In this document: positions 51,206-61,317 of the stretch, in pieces
Layout of the letters: every line of letters starts with the position of its first letter
Numbering within the stretch: position 1 is the stretch's first letter
Assembly: GCF_964019485.1 (NCBI RefSeq)
Contig: NZ_OZ026448.1
Location: 682,001 to 746,000 of the forward strand
Length of the DNA stretch: 64,000 nt
Reading direction: 5' to 3'
Source: Spiroplasma endosymbiont of Agriotes lineatus
GTDB taxonomy: Bacteria; Bacillota_I; Bacilli_A; Mycoplasmatales; Nriv7
Notes under the pieces: model-generated
Database searches by the model: none
Told to the model about the DNA's origin: nothing
Seen by the model: only the letters and a program-made list of their open reading frames with translations
Position numbers and translations under genes: made by a program

Positions 51206-52040
51206 ATGGAAAAATAATTGAAGAATTAATAAATACTTTAACAGACGATCAATTTTTAGAATTTTATGAAAAAATAAAATAGCAAACAGAATTAATGAAA
51301 AAAAATTTTTAAATGAAATTGATCAAAAATTTAGGGACAAAGGGATTAAATGCCCTAATTGTGAATCTTGTCATTGTGTTAAAAATGACCATAATTATTT
51401 AGAAGGAAAACAAAAATATTTATGTAAAAAATGTCGAGCTAGTTTTGATGCCTTTCTTCATTATTTTATTTATTGAAGCCATTTAAATTATGAGCAAGGA
51501 AATTTATTGATTCAAATCTCATTGTTAGGACAATCTAGTAAAACAATTTCGCGCTTTATTAAAACCACAATAAAAACTGCTTGATATAATCGTCAAAAAT
51601 TAACGAAATCAAAACAATTAAAAAATACACAATTAAAATTTAATAAATTATCTGATCAAATCTAAATCGATGAAACATTTATTAAAGAAATCCATAAAGG
51701 TAATTTCAAAAAGTCAAATGACAATCGTAAAGTTTACCTTAACCCATTTTCAACTAATGCTAAATGCTGTATTCAAATGACAACTGATAGTAATAACAAT
51801 ATTTATGTTAAATCAACTAATGCCACGCACTCACAAAAACAATGAATTATTAAAAATATGAATAAAGAATTAATTAACAAAAATTTAATTATTATTTCTG
51901 ATATGCAACCATTATATTTTTTAGTAGCAAAACAAACAAATTATACTTTACATGCCACTAAAACTACCACCGGGATCGGTGGTAGTTATCGTAAGTTAAA
52001 TAAAATTAGTAAATTACAATACAATCAAATCTTTGGATAG
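51206..52040 (+). pseudogene. IS1595-like (ISXO2-type) transposase, broken
   Basis: ATG 51206 is followed by a one-A deletion (MEK then shift to IIEELINTLTDDQFLEF), a TAG (51281) and a TAA (about 51665). The body has a zinc ribbon (CPNCESCHC ... CKKC) and a DDE-type region (ETFIKEIHKGNFKKSN, IIISDMQPLYFL). The 3' end is lost at the IS3 inserted at 52034. At least four defects. Confidence 0.75.
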
Positions 52041-52104
52041 GCTACAATAAGTTGGGCCATAATTATATAGACTTCGAAATTATTAAGAAAGAAGGAATAT
52101 AAAA

Positions 52105-52383
52105 ATGGGAAATAAAACCTCATACTCTGAAGAATTTAAAAAACAAATTGTCATGCTATACAAAAATGGCAAAAGTGTTATTAATTTAGGGAAAGAATAT
52201 AATTTACCAAAACCAACTATTTATAGTTGAGTTAAAAATTATAATAATTCTGGTTCATTTAAAGCAAAAGACAATCGCACACTAGAAGAAAATGAAATAA
52301 TAACTTTACGAAAAGAACTTAAAGACTTAAAAATGGAAAATGACATTTTAAAGCAAGCCGCGCTGATAATGGCCAAAAAATAA
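52105..52383 (+). CDS. IS3 orfA (DNA-binding protein)
   Basis: 92 residues: helix-turn-helix ([20 protein letters not shown]) then a leucine-zipper-like helix ([20 protein letters not shown]), ending MAKK-stop. GAAGGAATAT precedes the ATG. The final CCAAAAAATAA provides a slippery A-run for a -1 shift into orfB. Confidence 0.88.
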
Positions 52384-52424
52384 CAATAATTAATAGCAAT
52401 AAGAAAAAATATTCGATAAGAAAA

Positions 52425-53222
52425 ATGTGTAAATTATTAAATATTTCAAAATCCAATTACTATTATCAAATTAATAAATACACAAGAAAAATAGTGAATA
52501 ATTATAATCAAGAAATTATCAGTGCCAGTGCATTTAACGAAAACCGCCAAGTCTATGGAGCTCGAAAAATCAAAGTAGTATTAGCTCATAAAAGTATTAA
52601 CCTATCTAGACGCAAAATTAGAAACATTATGAAAAACAATAATTTGATATCAAAGTACACAAAAACAAGACTTAAATGCAAAAATATTCAAGTAAATAAT
52701 GATTCAGTAAATAACATTGTAAACCGAGACTTTAATAATAGAAAAATAAATGAAATTATCGTTAGTGACTTAACTTATATAAAAGTAGGTTTTAAATGAT
52801 TTTATGTATGTCTCCTAATTGATTTGTATAATCGCGAGATTGTTGGTTATAGTTCCGGACCAAATAAAAATACGGAGTTGGTTTATCAAGCTATTATGCG
52901 AATTGCTAGATCATTATCAAAAATTGAAATATTTCATACCGACCGAGGTAATGAGTTTAAAAATAATATAATTGATCAATTATTATCTACATTTAAAATT
53001 CAAAGATCATTGAGTGCGAAGGGTTGTCCATATGATAATGCAGTTGCTGAAGCAACTTATAAAGTTTTTAAAACAGAATTTATTAATGGTAGAAAATTCA
53101 ATGATCTTGCGCAATTAGAACTTGAATTATTTGATTACATTAATTGATACAATAATCTTAGAATACATGGCAGTTTAAATTATTTATCTCCAGTTACTTT
53201 TAGAAAACAAATGTCTATATAA
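52425..53222 (+). CDS. IS3 orfB (DDE transposase)
   Basis: 265 residues from ATG 52425. After a -1 shift at 52375-52380 the OrfAB fusion would read through [16 protein letters not shown] into this frame without a stop. Catalytic residues: D in SDLTYIKV, D in FHTDRGNEF, E in NAVAEATYK, spaced as in IS3. Ends RKQMSI. All motifs intact, so this copy may still move. Confidence 0.88.
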
Positions 53223-53262
53223 AAATTGTCCTAAAAAGGGTTGCCGATCCACGCAACCGACT

Positions 53263-53397
53263 TCATAACCTTTAATTTTATCTACTATTTTGATAATATT
53301 ATTTTTTAGGAGAAGTATAAATGTTAGATAAACACAAATATAAAAATGAATTTTATAGTTTAGTGGGCATAAAATGTTATAGTTATGTACCAAGTCT
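53263..53397. repeat. family C MITE, copy C5 (left end eroded)
   Basis: Right end GTTATGTACCAAGTCT followed by ATT is intact; the left end reads CGACTTCATAACC instead of AGACTTGGTACATAACC. It abuts the IS3 end. It encodes MLDKHKYKNEFYSLVGIK, the best-preserved trace of the parent ORF. Confidence 0.75.
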
Positions 53398-53724
53398 ATT
53401 ATTTAAATCTCTGAAAATGAAAATACCAACACAAAGGTTTAACGCCAAACCAACAAACAACGGTATTATATTTTAATGAATAAAAAATTAAAGAAAAATG
53501 TCATAAGTTTATATAAAATTCATTTTAAGGTTGTTATGTTGATAATTTTTTTTATTTTATTTCATCAAGAGTTTTCTGCAAAATTAAAAAAATGTTTTGT
53601 ATTAAATATATATAAATTTGTGATATAAATAAATTGTTATTAATTTAGTAGTAAAATTTGTTTTGCTATTAATCTTTTATATTTTAAGTATTAATTAAGA
53701 AAATATTGTAATTGGGTGGAACTA

Positions 53725-55146
53725 ATGAAATTAAAAATTAATTGAAAACAATATTGAGATTGAGAATTTAATAAAAAAGTTTTACGGATGATACTACCTT
53801 TGATTTTGCAAAGTTTGATTGTTGCTTTTATTAATGTTTTAGATACAATTTTTATTTCAATTTTTAGTCCTGAACAATTAACTGGTTTAGGTTTAACGAA
53901 TGATATGTTTCTTTTATTAATTTATAGTTTTTGAGCGATTTCCGGCGCCGGGGGTATTTATACAACGCAATATTTAGGGAAAAAGAATTATGCTAAAGTT
54001 GCGGAAACCACAAGAATAAAATTAATTTTGGCACTTATTTTGGCAATAATTTATTTTACTTTAATATCAACATTAAGAACATCATTAATTAATATTATTT
54101 TGAATTTAGATAATCATTTGCCAAAAGATAATAAAAACTTGATTTCTAAATCTGCAAATGATTATTTGCAAATTATTAATTATACAACTTGGTTTTTAGG
54201 TATTTCGTTAGTTTTTTATAATACAATGTATGAGTGTGGTGATGCTTGAACGTCTTTATATATTAACTTTTTGCCTTTAACAATTAAGGTGATTTTAAAT
54301 CTGATTTTTATTAAACTTTTTGATTGAGGTGTTGTTGGTGCTGCGTGGTCAACATTTATTGCTCGGGTTTGTGAATTTATTGTTGTAATTGCTTTTATAG
54401 TTTGAAAAAAGCCAGTTTATTATCCAGGATGAAAAATTTGAAAAACAACATTAGATTTGTGAAAAAAAATTATGAAAAACTTTGTGTTTATTTTTATGGC
54501 GAATGCCTTGTTTGCTCTTTCTTCTTTTGTGCAAAAGATGATTATTTTAAAAGAAGGATTTTTAGATCATTCTTATCAAGCGGCAATTTTAACATTTAGT
54601 ATTGTTGGCGTGTTTTATTCATTTTTTAATGGTTATTATGTTGCTGTTCCATATTTTGTTGGCCGGGAGTTAGGAGCTAATCATATTGCTAAAGCAAAAG
54701 TTAATTTTTATAAAATTTTAGGTTTTGGTTTAATTTTAAATGCCACGATTGCTTTATTAATCATATTTAGTTCGCCATTTATTCTTAATTTTTTTATAGG
54801 AAATCCGGCAGTTATTTATGTTGCTAAGTGGTATTTAGCTTTTCAAGGGATAGCGTTCTTTTTCTTGTCAACATCAATTATTTTCTTTAATATTTTAAGA
54901 ATTGGTGGTAAAAATTTGTTATCAAGTTTAATTGATATTCTTTGCACTTGGGTTTTTATTGTTGGGTTAACTTGATTTGCATTTACAATTTTTAAACCTA
55001 ATAATTATGAAGTGTTTTCTGAGAATTGAGTAATGGTGACAATAATTGTATTTTTAATTGTTTCTTTAGCTGAGATTATTCAATTTTCAATATTAATTAT
55101 TACCGTGTGAAAAGTTAATTGAGCTAATAATTTAGTAAAACAATAA
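53725..55146 (+). CDS. MATE family efflux transporter
   Basis: 473 residues with 12 predicted TM segments in two halves, the MATE layout: LPLILQSLIVAFINVLDTIF in the first helix pair and a matching second half from about residue 255 (FVFIFMANALFALSSFVQKM). It exports organic cations or drugs by Na+ or H+ antiport; substrate unknown. Nineteen or so TGA-Trp codons, many in loops. A GGGTGG site is upstream. Followed 19 bases later by a small regulator gene. Confidence 0.88.
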
Positions 55147-55165
55147 ATTAAAGGGATGTTTAAGA

Positions 55166-55399
55166 GTGATTAAAGATGTTATGGATGTTAAAATTAAGTT
55201 TGGACAGCAAATTAGACAATTACGAGTAAATTTACATTTGTCGCAAGAAGAATTAGCATATGAATGTGATTTAAATAAAAATTATATTTCTGATATTGAG
55301 CGCGGCGAAAGAAACATTTCTTTACAAAGTATTGCTAAACTTGCTAAAGGTTTGCAAGTATCATTATCGGAATTATTTGATTTTGATTATCAAATTTAA
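55166..55399 (+). CDS. XRE-family transcriptional regulator, 77 aa
   Basis: A single helix-turn-helix domain: FGQQIRQLRVNLHLSQEELA then NKNYISDIERGERNISLQSI. Start is GTG 55166 or ATG 55181; AAAGGGATG upstream favours the former. Such short Cro/CI-like proteins often regulate neighbours; MATE and antiporter genes flank it on the same strand. Target unknown. Confidence 0.85.
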   Translation: MIKDVMDVKIKFGQQIRQLRVNLHLSQEELAYECDLNKNYISDIERGERNISLQSIAKLAKGLQVSLSELFDFDYQI

Positions 55400-55433
55400 A
55401 CGCTACAATATACTTTAAAGAGAGGGTGTAATT

Positions 55434-56510
55434 ATTTCACAGTGATTATTTGGTTGAACAAAACCAGAATATTTATGGATATTTTTTGTTATTTTTGCAA
55501 GTGTTAATTTTTTTGCTTCCGTGCGGATGATTAAATATTTATCGGCGTTAAAGATACGAACAAAAATGTCGGCGGCGGTTGCTGGAGTATTATTATTATC
55601 AATTATAACTTCATTGCCAGAACTTGTATCAGCGATAACAGCAGGCGCTTTAGGCAGTCCTGAAGTCAGTATGGGTGATGTCATGGGGGCAAATTTATTT
55701 TCAGGAGCGATGTTAGCAGTTGCTGATATTATTTTTATTCGTTATTTATTTTTTAAAAAAATAAATAACTCTAATCGCTTTATTATTTATTTAATGATTG
55801 GAATTAATATAATTTTAGTATTAGCTTTAATGCCGATTAAAACATTTTATTTTATGCGTTTAACAATTCCTCATATTAATGTTTCTTGACCATTTTTAGT
55901 TTTGTTATTAGTTTATATAGGATTTTTAATAATTATGTTTAAAGGATTTCATGATGAGGAAAAAGAACTTAAAACTAAAAAAGATGTTGGTTTAAAAAAA
56001 ATATCATTAAAGGTGATTATAATTTTTTTTGTTATTTCTGTTATTGGCTTAGTTCTTTCTTCAATAGTATTAGTTGCAGTTATTGATAATTTTGATAATG
56101 TTTATGGGGTTAAAAAAGAATCAGCAGGAGCGATTTTTTTAGGAATGACAACAGCCTTACCAGAAGTAGTATCATTATTTTCTTTAACGAGGATTGGTTA
56201 TGGTAATGTTGCAATTGCCGGAATTATTGGTAGTCATCTTTTTAATTCAATTATTTACTTTGTTGCTGATATTGTTAATCATCCTGTCGGAAGTTTAGAA
56301 CATTTAGCAAATGGTAATATGATGAATTTAATATCATTATTTGTTATTGCGATTTTGTTATTGTTAACAATTATTATTTTTACTGTTAAAACAATTTCTC
56401 GTTGAAGTAGTGATAAAATTTTTACAGGAATAACTTCTGGAATAATTGTAATACTTTATGGTTTTAATATTGTTTTTCAAATTTTACAAAGTCAATATCA
56501 TTTTTTATAA
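55434..56510 (+). CDS. sodium/calcium antiporter-like protein (CaCA family)
   Basis: Integral membrane exchanger with about ten TMs and the duplicated alpha repeats: SIITSLPELVSAITAG and GMTTALPEVVSLF. The frame is open from 55431 and the protein is about 358 residues. No ATG, GTG or TTG lies behind the AGAGAGGG site; an ATT codon at 55434 is at the right distance and is used as the start here, with low certainty. The next standard start, GTG 55521, would drop the first TM. It probably moves Ca2+ against Na+ or H+; ion specificity unknown. Confidence 0.8.
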
Positions 56511-56948
56511 TTTTATCTTATTTTGAAAATCCACATAAATATGGCCCAACTTATTGTAACTTACCCACTATCCAATTATTTTTTAGAAAATATTGATAAT
56601 CCACAAGATTTATTTAAAAGCAATACTATTTTTAAGGAATTTATCAAAAAATAACTGAACGAATGTTAAATACGGAAATTAAAGATCATCTTGAAACTGA
56701 TGAGAATCATAATAAAAGAAATGGCAGAACACAAAAAACCATTATTACTAAAAATGGTTCAATTGCAATTGATGTACCGATGTACCACGAGATCGAAATA
56801 GTACTTTTGAACCAGTAATTATTCCAAAAAGACAAAGAAAATTTGATAACTTTGATCAAAAAGTAATTTCTTTATATGCAAGAGGAATGACAATTTCTGA
56901 TATCAAAGCACAATTGCAAGAATTCTATCACGGAGCAGAAAAAGTTTC
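56511..56948 (+). pseudogene. IS3 end joined to an IS256 transposase N-terminal fragment
   Basis: 56515-56575 matches the IS3 left-end region (AATATGGCCCAACTTATTGT). Then IFKEFIKKWLNERMLNTEIK, HLETDENHNKRNGRTQKTII and, after an 8-base GATGTACC duplication, VIIPKRQRKFDNFDQKVISL of the IS256 transposase, cut at 56948 by a family B repeat. Confidence 0.75.
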
Positions 56949-57142
56949 GGGGCTGTCCAATTAACTGTGTCTCTAAGTAATTAACTTAAATTCGCTCTGT
57001 CTTTAAATTTTACTTCTAAAAAATAATAAGCAGCTTTATTAAAGTTTATCAAGGTTTTTTACTTTTTTTATCATTTTCTGTTCTTCTTCTTTTAAATATA
57101 ATTCAGAATTAATTATCGAGACACAGAATTTTAGACAGGCTC
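56949..57142 (-). repeat. family B repeat B2 (IS256 deletion derivative)
   Basis: 194 bp, GGGGCTGTCCAATTAACTGT ... GAGACACAGAATTTTAGACA (then G). Ends are imperfect inverted repeats. Inside it keeps the transposase C-terminus only. Confidence 0.8.
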
Positions 57143-57162
57143 TTTATATTTAAATAGTAAAA

Positions 57163-57199
57163 ATACTTAGATTAATAATCCTCTAAGTCTTTTTACTTA
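57163..57199. terminator. terminator downstream of rpsD
   Basis: ACTTAGA and TCTAAGT pair around ATTAATAATCC-like loop sequence with T-rich tails on both strands; about 45 bases after the rpsD stop codon. Confidence 0.7.
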
Positions 57200-57242
57200 T
57201 TTTTAATATATACTTAATTTATTATTAAATAATACGGTTATA

Positions 57243-57839
57243 TCATTCAACAATTAAAGATTCATTAATTTCAGAACTTAATTCATTTCTTTCGGGATAA
57301 CGAAGGTAAGTTCCAACAATGTTTTTGCGATCAAAACTAATAAATTCCAATGTTCCGGCATTTAATTCAATTGCTTCTAACACTTTTGGGTTTTTCTTAG
57401 AATTTTCTTTAATTGTAATCTTATCATTAACTGATACACGATAAGAAGGGATATTAACTTCCTTATCATTTACTAATATATGACTATGATTAACTAATTG
57501 GCGGGCCGCACTTCTTGTTCTTGCTAAACCTAAACGATAAACAATGTTATCTAAACGAGATTCTAATAAAATTAAAAAATTAGTTCCTGTAACACCACTA
57601 ATTTTTTTAGCTTTTAAAAATGTATTTCGAAATTGTTTTTCATTTAAACCATACATATATCTTACTTTTTGTTTTTCTTGTTGTTGTAAACCATAGTTAG
57701 ATAGTTTTCTTCTTCTTGCTCCGTGTTGTCCTGGGGCGGTTGTGCGTTTTTTTCCTTTAGAAAACTCTTTTCCAGTTTCTAAAATTGAAAACCCAACTCT
57801 TCTTGAAATTCTAAAAATAGCGCCTGTATATCTTGACAT
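57243..57839 (-). CDS. rpsD: 30S ribosomal protein S4
   Basis: 198-residue primary rRNA-binding protein of the small subunit body. N-terminus [16 protein letters not shown]; central S4 RNA-binding domain ([34 protein letters not shown]). AAGGGAG is 8 bases before ATG 57839. One TGA-Trp at the C-terminus region. Stand-alone gene with a long leader, a common arrangement for rpsD in Firmicutes. Confidence 0.97.
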   Translation of the reverse strand: MSRYTGAIFRISRRVGFSILETGKEFSKGKKRTTAPGQHGARRRKLSNYGLQQQEKQKVRYMYGLNEKQFRNTFLKAKKISGVTGTNFLILLESRLDNIVYRLGLARTRSAARQLVNHSHILVNDKEVNIPSYRVSVNDKITIKENSKKNPKVLEAIELNAGTLEFISFDRKNIVGTYLRYPERNELSSEINESLIVE

Positions 57840-57909
57840 AATAAAAACTCCCTTATCAATATTTGACATTATAAAATCAGTTAGTTTAAATTAAACTCTA
57901 ATTAAGATA

Positions 57910-57963
57910 GATTACTATTCGCCATCGCAGCAAAGGCTACTTAAAGTAAAAAATTAAGCAATC
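57910..57963 (-). promoter_or_regulatory. structured rpsD leader, possible S4 autoregulatory site
   Basis: On the minus strand GATTGC ... GTAATC can close a stem enclosing GTAGCCTTTGCTGCGATGGC. It lies in the 170-base untranslated leader. S4 represses its own mRNA through leader structures in other bacteria; whether this one does is inferred. Confidence 0.4.
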
Positions 57964-58013
57964 TATTTGCAACTTAATTATGTTTAAAAGCTGTGATTTA
58001 ATTGTCTTTAACC

Positions 58014-58042
58014 ATTATATAAATTACTTCTTTAAATGTCAA
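58014..58042 (-). promoter_or_regulatory. rpsD promoter (consensus)
   Basis: Minus-strand TTGACA (58037-58042) and TATAAT (58014-58019) separated by exactly 17 bases. An IS3 end fragment (CAATGGATAGGTTACGG, plus strand) starts immediately beyond the -35. Confidence 0.88.
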
Positions 58043-58244
58043 TACAATGGATAGGTTACGGTTGTGTAAAGTACACACTTATGTTAGTTTTACACAAAAT
58101 CAATAAATAAATACGATCTCATTTATTTATTGCAAAAAAATTTAAAAGGGAACGACAAATAAATGTTACCAAAAATACTTATTAATTTTAATTATGGCAA
58201 ATTTTCAACTATACAATTTATTTTTTTCTTTCAAAACAATCAAA

Positions 58245-58366
58245 CTAAGTTAATTAGTAAACAAAGTTTACTAACAAAACTTATTAAACATTTAAATCTG
58301 CGATATATAAGTGTTTAAAAAACTAAGTTAACTAACTTAGTTAATATAACTTAGTTTATCTATAAG
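58245..58366. promoter_or_regulatory. viral leader with AACTAAGTTA dyads
   Basis: Contains AACTAAGTTAACTAACTTAG, repeated AACTTAGTTTA motifs and the palindrome TTAGTAAACAAAGTTTACTA. Same position relative to the first gene as 1560-1735. Confidence 0.5.
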
Positions 58367-58380
58367 AAAGGAAATTTATT

Positions 58381-58707
58381 ATGAAAAACATTGAAAACAT
58401 TTTCTTAAATACTAAAAAATATCTTTTAAAAGAAACGCAAAACGCAATGCTTATTAAAGCACCAAAAATACCATGATTTAATGAACAAATCGGTATTTGG
58501 TTTGCAAAGCGATTTGTTTATAAAGGAAAATACGAAAATTCAATTTGCATTGGAATAATAAAAGATAGTAAATATCAAGTAATTTCAATTAATCAACAAG
58601 AGCAAGAAACCAAATTAATTAAGGGACAAGAATTATTAGGTTTTTTCATTGCCGAAAAAGAAAACAACAAAAAAGATATAAATTATAACTATTTTAAAGG
58701 AGTTTAA
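58381..58707 (+). CDS. plectrovirus first-ORF protein, 108 aa
   Basis: Starts MKNIENIFLNTKKYLLK, with the FVYKGKYENSICIGIIK block; homologous to 1741-2073 with divergence in the C-terminal half. AAGAAAGGAAA site. Soluble, unknown function; retained open in both copies. Confidence 0.7.
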
Positions 58708-58709
58708 AA

Positions 58710-59120
58710 ATGAATATTGCGATTAGAATAATATTTATTATCATTTGCACAATGCTATTGGCATATTTTGCTTATAAAATTTATGCCAAAATAAAAATGC
58801 GAATTAAATATAAAAATGTCATTAAAAATAATACTGGTAATTTCACAAAAGATGAAAAGATATTTATTGCTCGCTTTGAAGAATGGGTTAAAGCTCCTAA
58901 TTTAAAAAAAATAACGAGGACAAAAAATAATGTTTTGAAAAATTATTATGAAATTTTTAGAGCTGTTTGTTCCGATAGAAAAAATGCCTGCACAAGTTGC
59001 GTTTATTGCCGGATTAATTATTATCATTATTTTTCTTTTCGCCTTAATTTCAATTATGTATTTACCAATAAAAATGATTTTTGGGAGATAAAAAATGACA
59101 ATAAATTTAAAAGAATTTAA
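58710..59120 (+). pseudogene. plectrovirus single-pass membrane protein, 3' frameshift
   Basis: TM at residues 4-25, then a charged tail (KDEKIFIARFEEWVK). At AATTTAAAAAAAATAACGAG one A appears missing: the expected end KNNEDKK-stop is skipped and the frame runs on through the next gene to 59120. As written it makes a 136-residue product whose last 65 residues are antisense-like nonsense. Confidence 0.55.
58930..59091 (+). CDS. plectrovirus small membrane protein, 53 aa
   Basis: MFWKIIMKFLELFVPIEKMP then one TM (about 24-47) ending KMIFGR. Counterpart of 2726-2875; its tail is also present at 36773-36842. Overlaps the run-on frame of the previous gene. Confidence 0.6.
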
Positions 59121-59325
59121 TTGGGAACAAATTAAACAAACTTTCTGAGATTTATTTATTCAAATTACAACTATTCCGGCTCACATTACTGGTGGTAAAG
59201 AAATTAAATTAACCGAAGCACCATTTTAACTTTTAATAGCAAATATTGCTTTTTGATTCTTAACAGCGATTATGGTGTGATTTATTTTAATGCTGCTTTG
59301 AAAAAGCATATCAGTATTTAGATAG
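59095..59325 (+). pseudogene. plectrovirus 76-aa membrane protein with internal TAA
   Basis: MTINLKEFNWEQIKQTFW start; codon 45 is TAA (APF*LLIAN) where 36846 has TGA (Trp). Frame otherwise open to 59325. Confidence 0.65.
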
Positions 59326-59336
59326 AAACAAAAGTA

Positions 59337-59471
59337 ATGTCAAGAAGTTACATTGTGATGCATTCCAAAAGAAATTCAAAATTAATTAGAAAAAAATATA
59401 ACCGTGTTAAGGTTAATCGTGGTTTTAACAAATTTAAGAAAAAATTTGAATATAAATGATGAATGTTTTAA
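59337..59471 (+). CDS. plectrovirus small basic protein, 44 aa
   Basis: Near-identical to 37088-37222 (IVMHSKRNSKLIRKKYNR, ends YKWWMF). Intact. Candidate virion DNA-binding peptide by charge only. Confidence 0.6.
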
Positions 59472-59490
59472 AAAGAAAGGGGGTGATTAT

Positions 59491-59744
59491 ATGATTGGAA
59501 CTTTCTTGGCCAACGAACCCCGCCAGCAAAAGTAGAAAAAATAACAGCTGGTGACGCGATGACTAAATTGTGAAATGCAATTATAACGGCGTTTACTAAA
59601 ATATGAAAAATTATTGCTGTGGTTAATATGCCACAAGTCAGTAACTTCTTTGTTGACTATTGAATATTCATTTTTCCATTTATTTTGGCAATATTCTTTA
59701 TTTGTTTTAAAATGTTTGAAAAATTACTTGGAGCAGTCCGCTAA
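59491..59744 (+). pseudogene. plectrovirus coat protein, N-terminal frameshift
   Basis: MIGTFLANE then a shift at GAACCCCGCC; the other frame continues PPAKVEKITAGDAMTKLWNA and the TM segment to FKMFEKLLGAVR. GAAAGGGGGTGAT site as in copy 1. Confidence 0.7.
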
Positions 59745-59768
59745 TAAAAAAATAAAGTGAGGCGCAAG

Positions 59769-60764
59769 ATGAAATTTTGCAAATGAATAATAGAAAAAAA
59801 TAACCATTTTATTGAATTAAATCGCACTTCATTTTTAATTTTATGACATTGCGGAGCAATTTGATATATTTACAACGGTTATTTTAAAAATATTGTAAGT
59901 TATTTATTTTTAGCAGGTTGTATTTTAATTTTCTTTTTTAAAATCGGTAATTTAACACAAATTAACAAAGTTATTAATTTCTTAAAAAATTCACCGTTAA
60001 ATATTGTGATTGGTTCATTAGGAACTGGAAAAACCGCCCTTCTAGTATACGCATTAAAATTACTAAAAAAGAAGAAATATCACATCGCATCAACCTTTCC
60101 ATTACTAGAAACCCAAAAATTAAGTTTAGGCCATATGGGATTATTAGACTTTGATTATCCGGTATTGCCAGACAAAACCTTACTGTTATGAGATGAAACC
60201 AATTTATTTTTAGAAGGAACGGATTGAGAAAAAAATAATGCCAAAAACGAAGAAATCGGTATCCAAGAATATTTCGCTCTGGCACGCCATTTCGGTCATA
60301 TTGTGCTCGCTAGTGGTAGTGGTAGTGGCCAAAGAGATAAACATATTTGATTTAAAGTTCATGATATTGCCAATAATGTGATTGCGGCAATTCGTAAAAA
60401 ACCCGTTAATATTTTTCGTCCCTACTTAAAAGTTGTCTATGGTACTGTTACGAACATTGAAGAATATGAACGCTGACGAAACACCTTAATTGATGCTAAA
60501 AATAGTAAAAAGGGTCGTCGCATTAAATATCGTGATATTACTGAACTTGATATTTATTTTTTTAAACTAAAAATTCCTCTACCAATACTTAACACTTACA
60601 ATTCTTTTTACCTAGCATTTTTAAGAGATTACTTAAATTCAAAAGTAAATCCTGACTATGAAGATAAATACTATACTGACACCGCAATTGATTTAGAAGA
60701 CTTAGAATACTTAAAAATGGATAAATTTAGCAAATTTTTAAGAAAAATGAAAGAAAAGGAATAA
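59769..60764 (+). CDS. plectrovirus morphogenesis ATPase (pI/Zot-like), open
   Basis: 331 residues, the only undisrupted copy. Two N-terminal TMs (to about residue 62), Walker A GSLGTGKTA (about 82-90), Walker B-like LLLWDETN, then LASGSGSGSGQRDKH, where a Ser-Gly triplet expansion has occurred compared with 37515. C-terminal EYLKMDKFSKFLRKM. Expected at the cell membrane, powering virion assembly and export. Confidence 0.8.
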
Positions 60765-60770
60765 TAAAAA

Positions 60771-61088
60771 ATGGCAAATCTCGCAAAAATGGCCGACTTT
60801 CTCGCCCAAATGCTTTATAAATTTTTTGACTTAATTTGAAGTTTAGAAGTGCCGGGAACGAATATTCAATTAATATTTCCTCTATTCTTAACGTTGGCTG
60901 TAGAATTTCTTATGGCAATTATTCTTGGATTTGGTAGTCAACAAGTTAATTTAGAAAAACAACGCTAATATGCTGTTAAAAATAAGGGTCGTTTAAGCGC
61001 GTGAGGAAAAGCTAAAAAACAAATACAACCAATAAACCCAAATAAAATTAATAAAAAACAAAAAATCAATAAAACCAAAACAAGGTAA
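60771..61088 (+). pseudogene. plectrovirus membrane protein with internal TAA
   Basis: MANLAKMADFLAQMLYKFF, one TM, then TAA at 60966 (EKQR*YAVKN) followed by an in-frame Lys-rich tail to 61088. Relative of 38505-38900. Confidence 0.6.
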
Positions 61089-61094
61089 GCAACA

Positions 61095-61317
61095 ATGTTT
61101 AAACTAATTATTATTTTTATCTTAATAAATGTTCTTGGGCTATTGGCTGGTAGTCATTTTGAAACTTTAACAAACTATATTAGCGAAGGACTTGCCAATT
61201 TCTAAAAATTTATTACTAGCAATTTAACAATTTTAGAATTATTTAAACCGATGGCTCGAACATTTTCGCAACATCCAATCTTTACCATTCTGGGTGTCAC
61301 TTGTGTCTTTGGTTAAA
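61095..61317 (+). pseudogene. plectrovirus two-pass protein, TAA and truncated end
   Basis: Same start as 38903 (MFKLIIIFILINVLGLLAG), TAA in place of Gln near residue 37, and the last TM is cut at the inversion joint (VTCVFG then stop). Confidence 0.6.

Larger units (their letters stand above)
52034..53250 (+). mobile_element. IS3-family insertion sequence, copy 3 (looks intact)
   Basis: Left end TGGATAGGCTACAATAAGTT, right end GTCCTAAAAAGGGTTGCC; orfA and orfB complete, with an A6 slippage site between. A different lineage from copies 1-2 (many residue changes and none of their duplications). Confidence 0.85.
50975..53592 (+). mobile_element. IS1595-like element with nested IS3 and MITEs
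   Basis: Terminal repeat TTAATTTTGTAGAAAACTCT at 50977 and its complement at about 53567-53592. Inside: MITE C4 (51009-51152), a broken transposase (51206-52040), a complete IS3 (52034-53250) and MITE C5 (53263-53397). 53398-53592 is the non-coding end segment also seen at 36326-36497. Confidence 0.75.
58080..61313 (+). mobile_element. SpV1-like plectrovirus copy 4
   Basis: Gene order: 110-aa-type protein, single-TM protein, 53-aa protein, 76-aa protein (TAA), basic 44-aa protein, coat (shifted), ATPase (open), 106-codon membrane gene (TAA), two-pass protein (TAA). At 61313 it is joined to an inverted viral fragment. The most complete copy here, though not functional. Confidence 0.85.
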
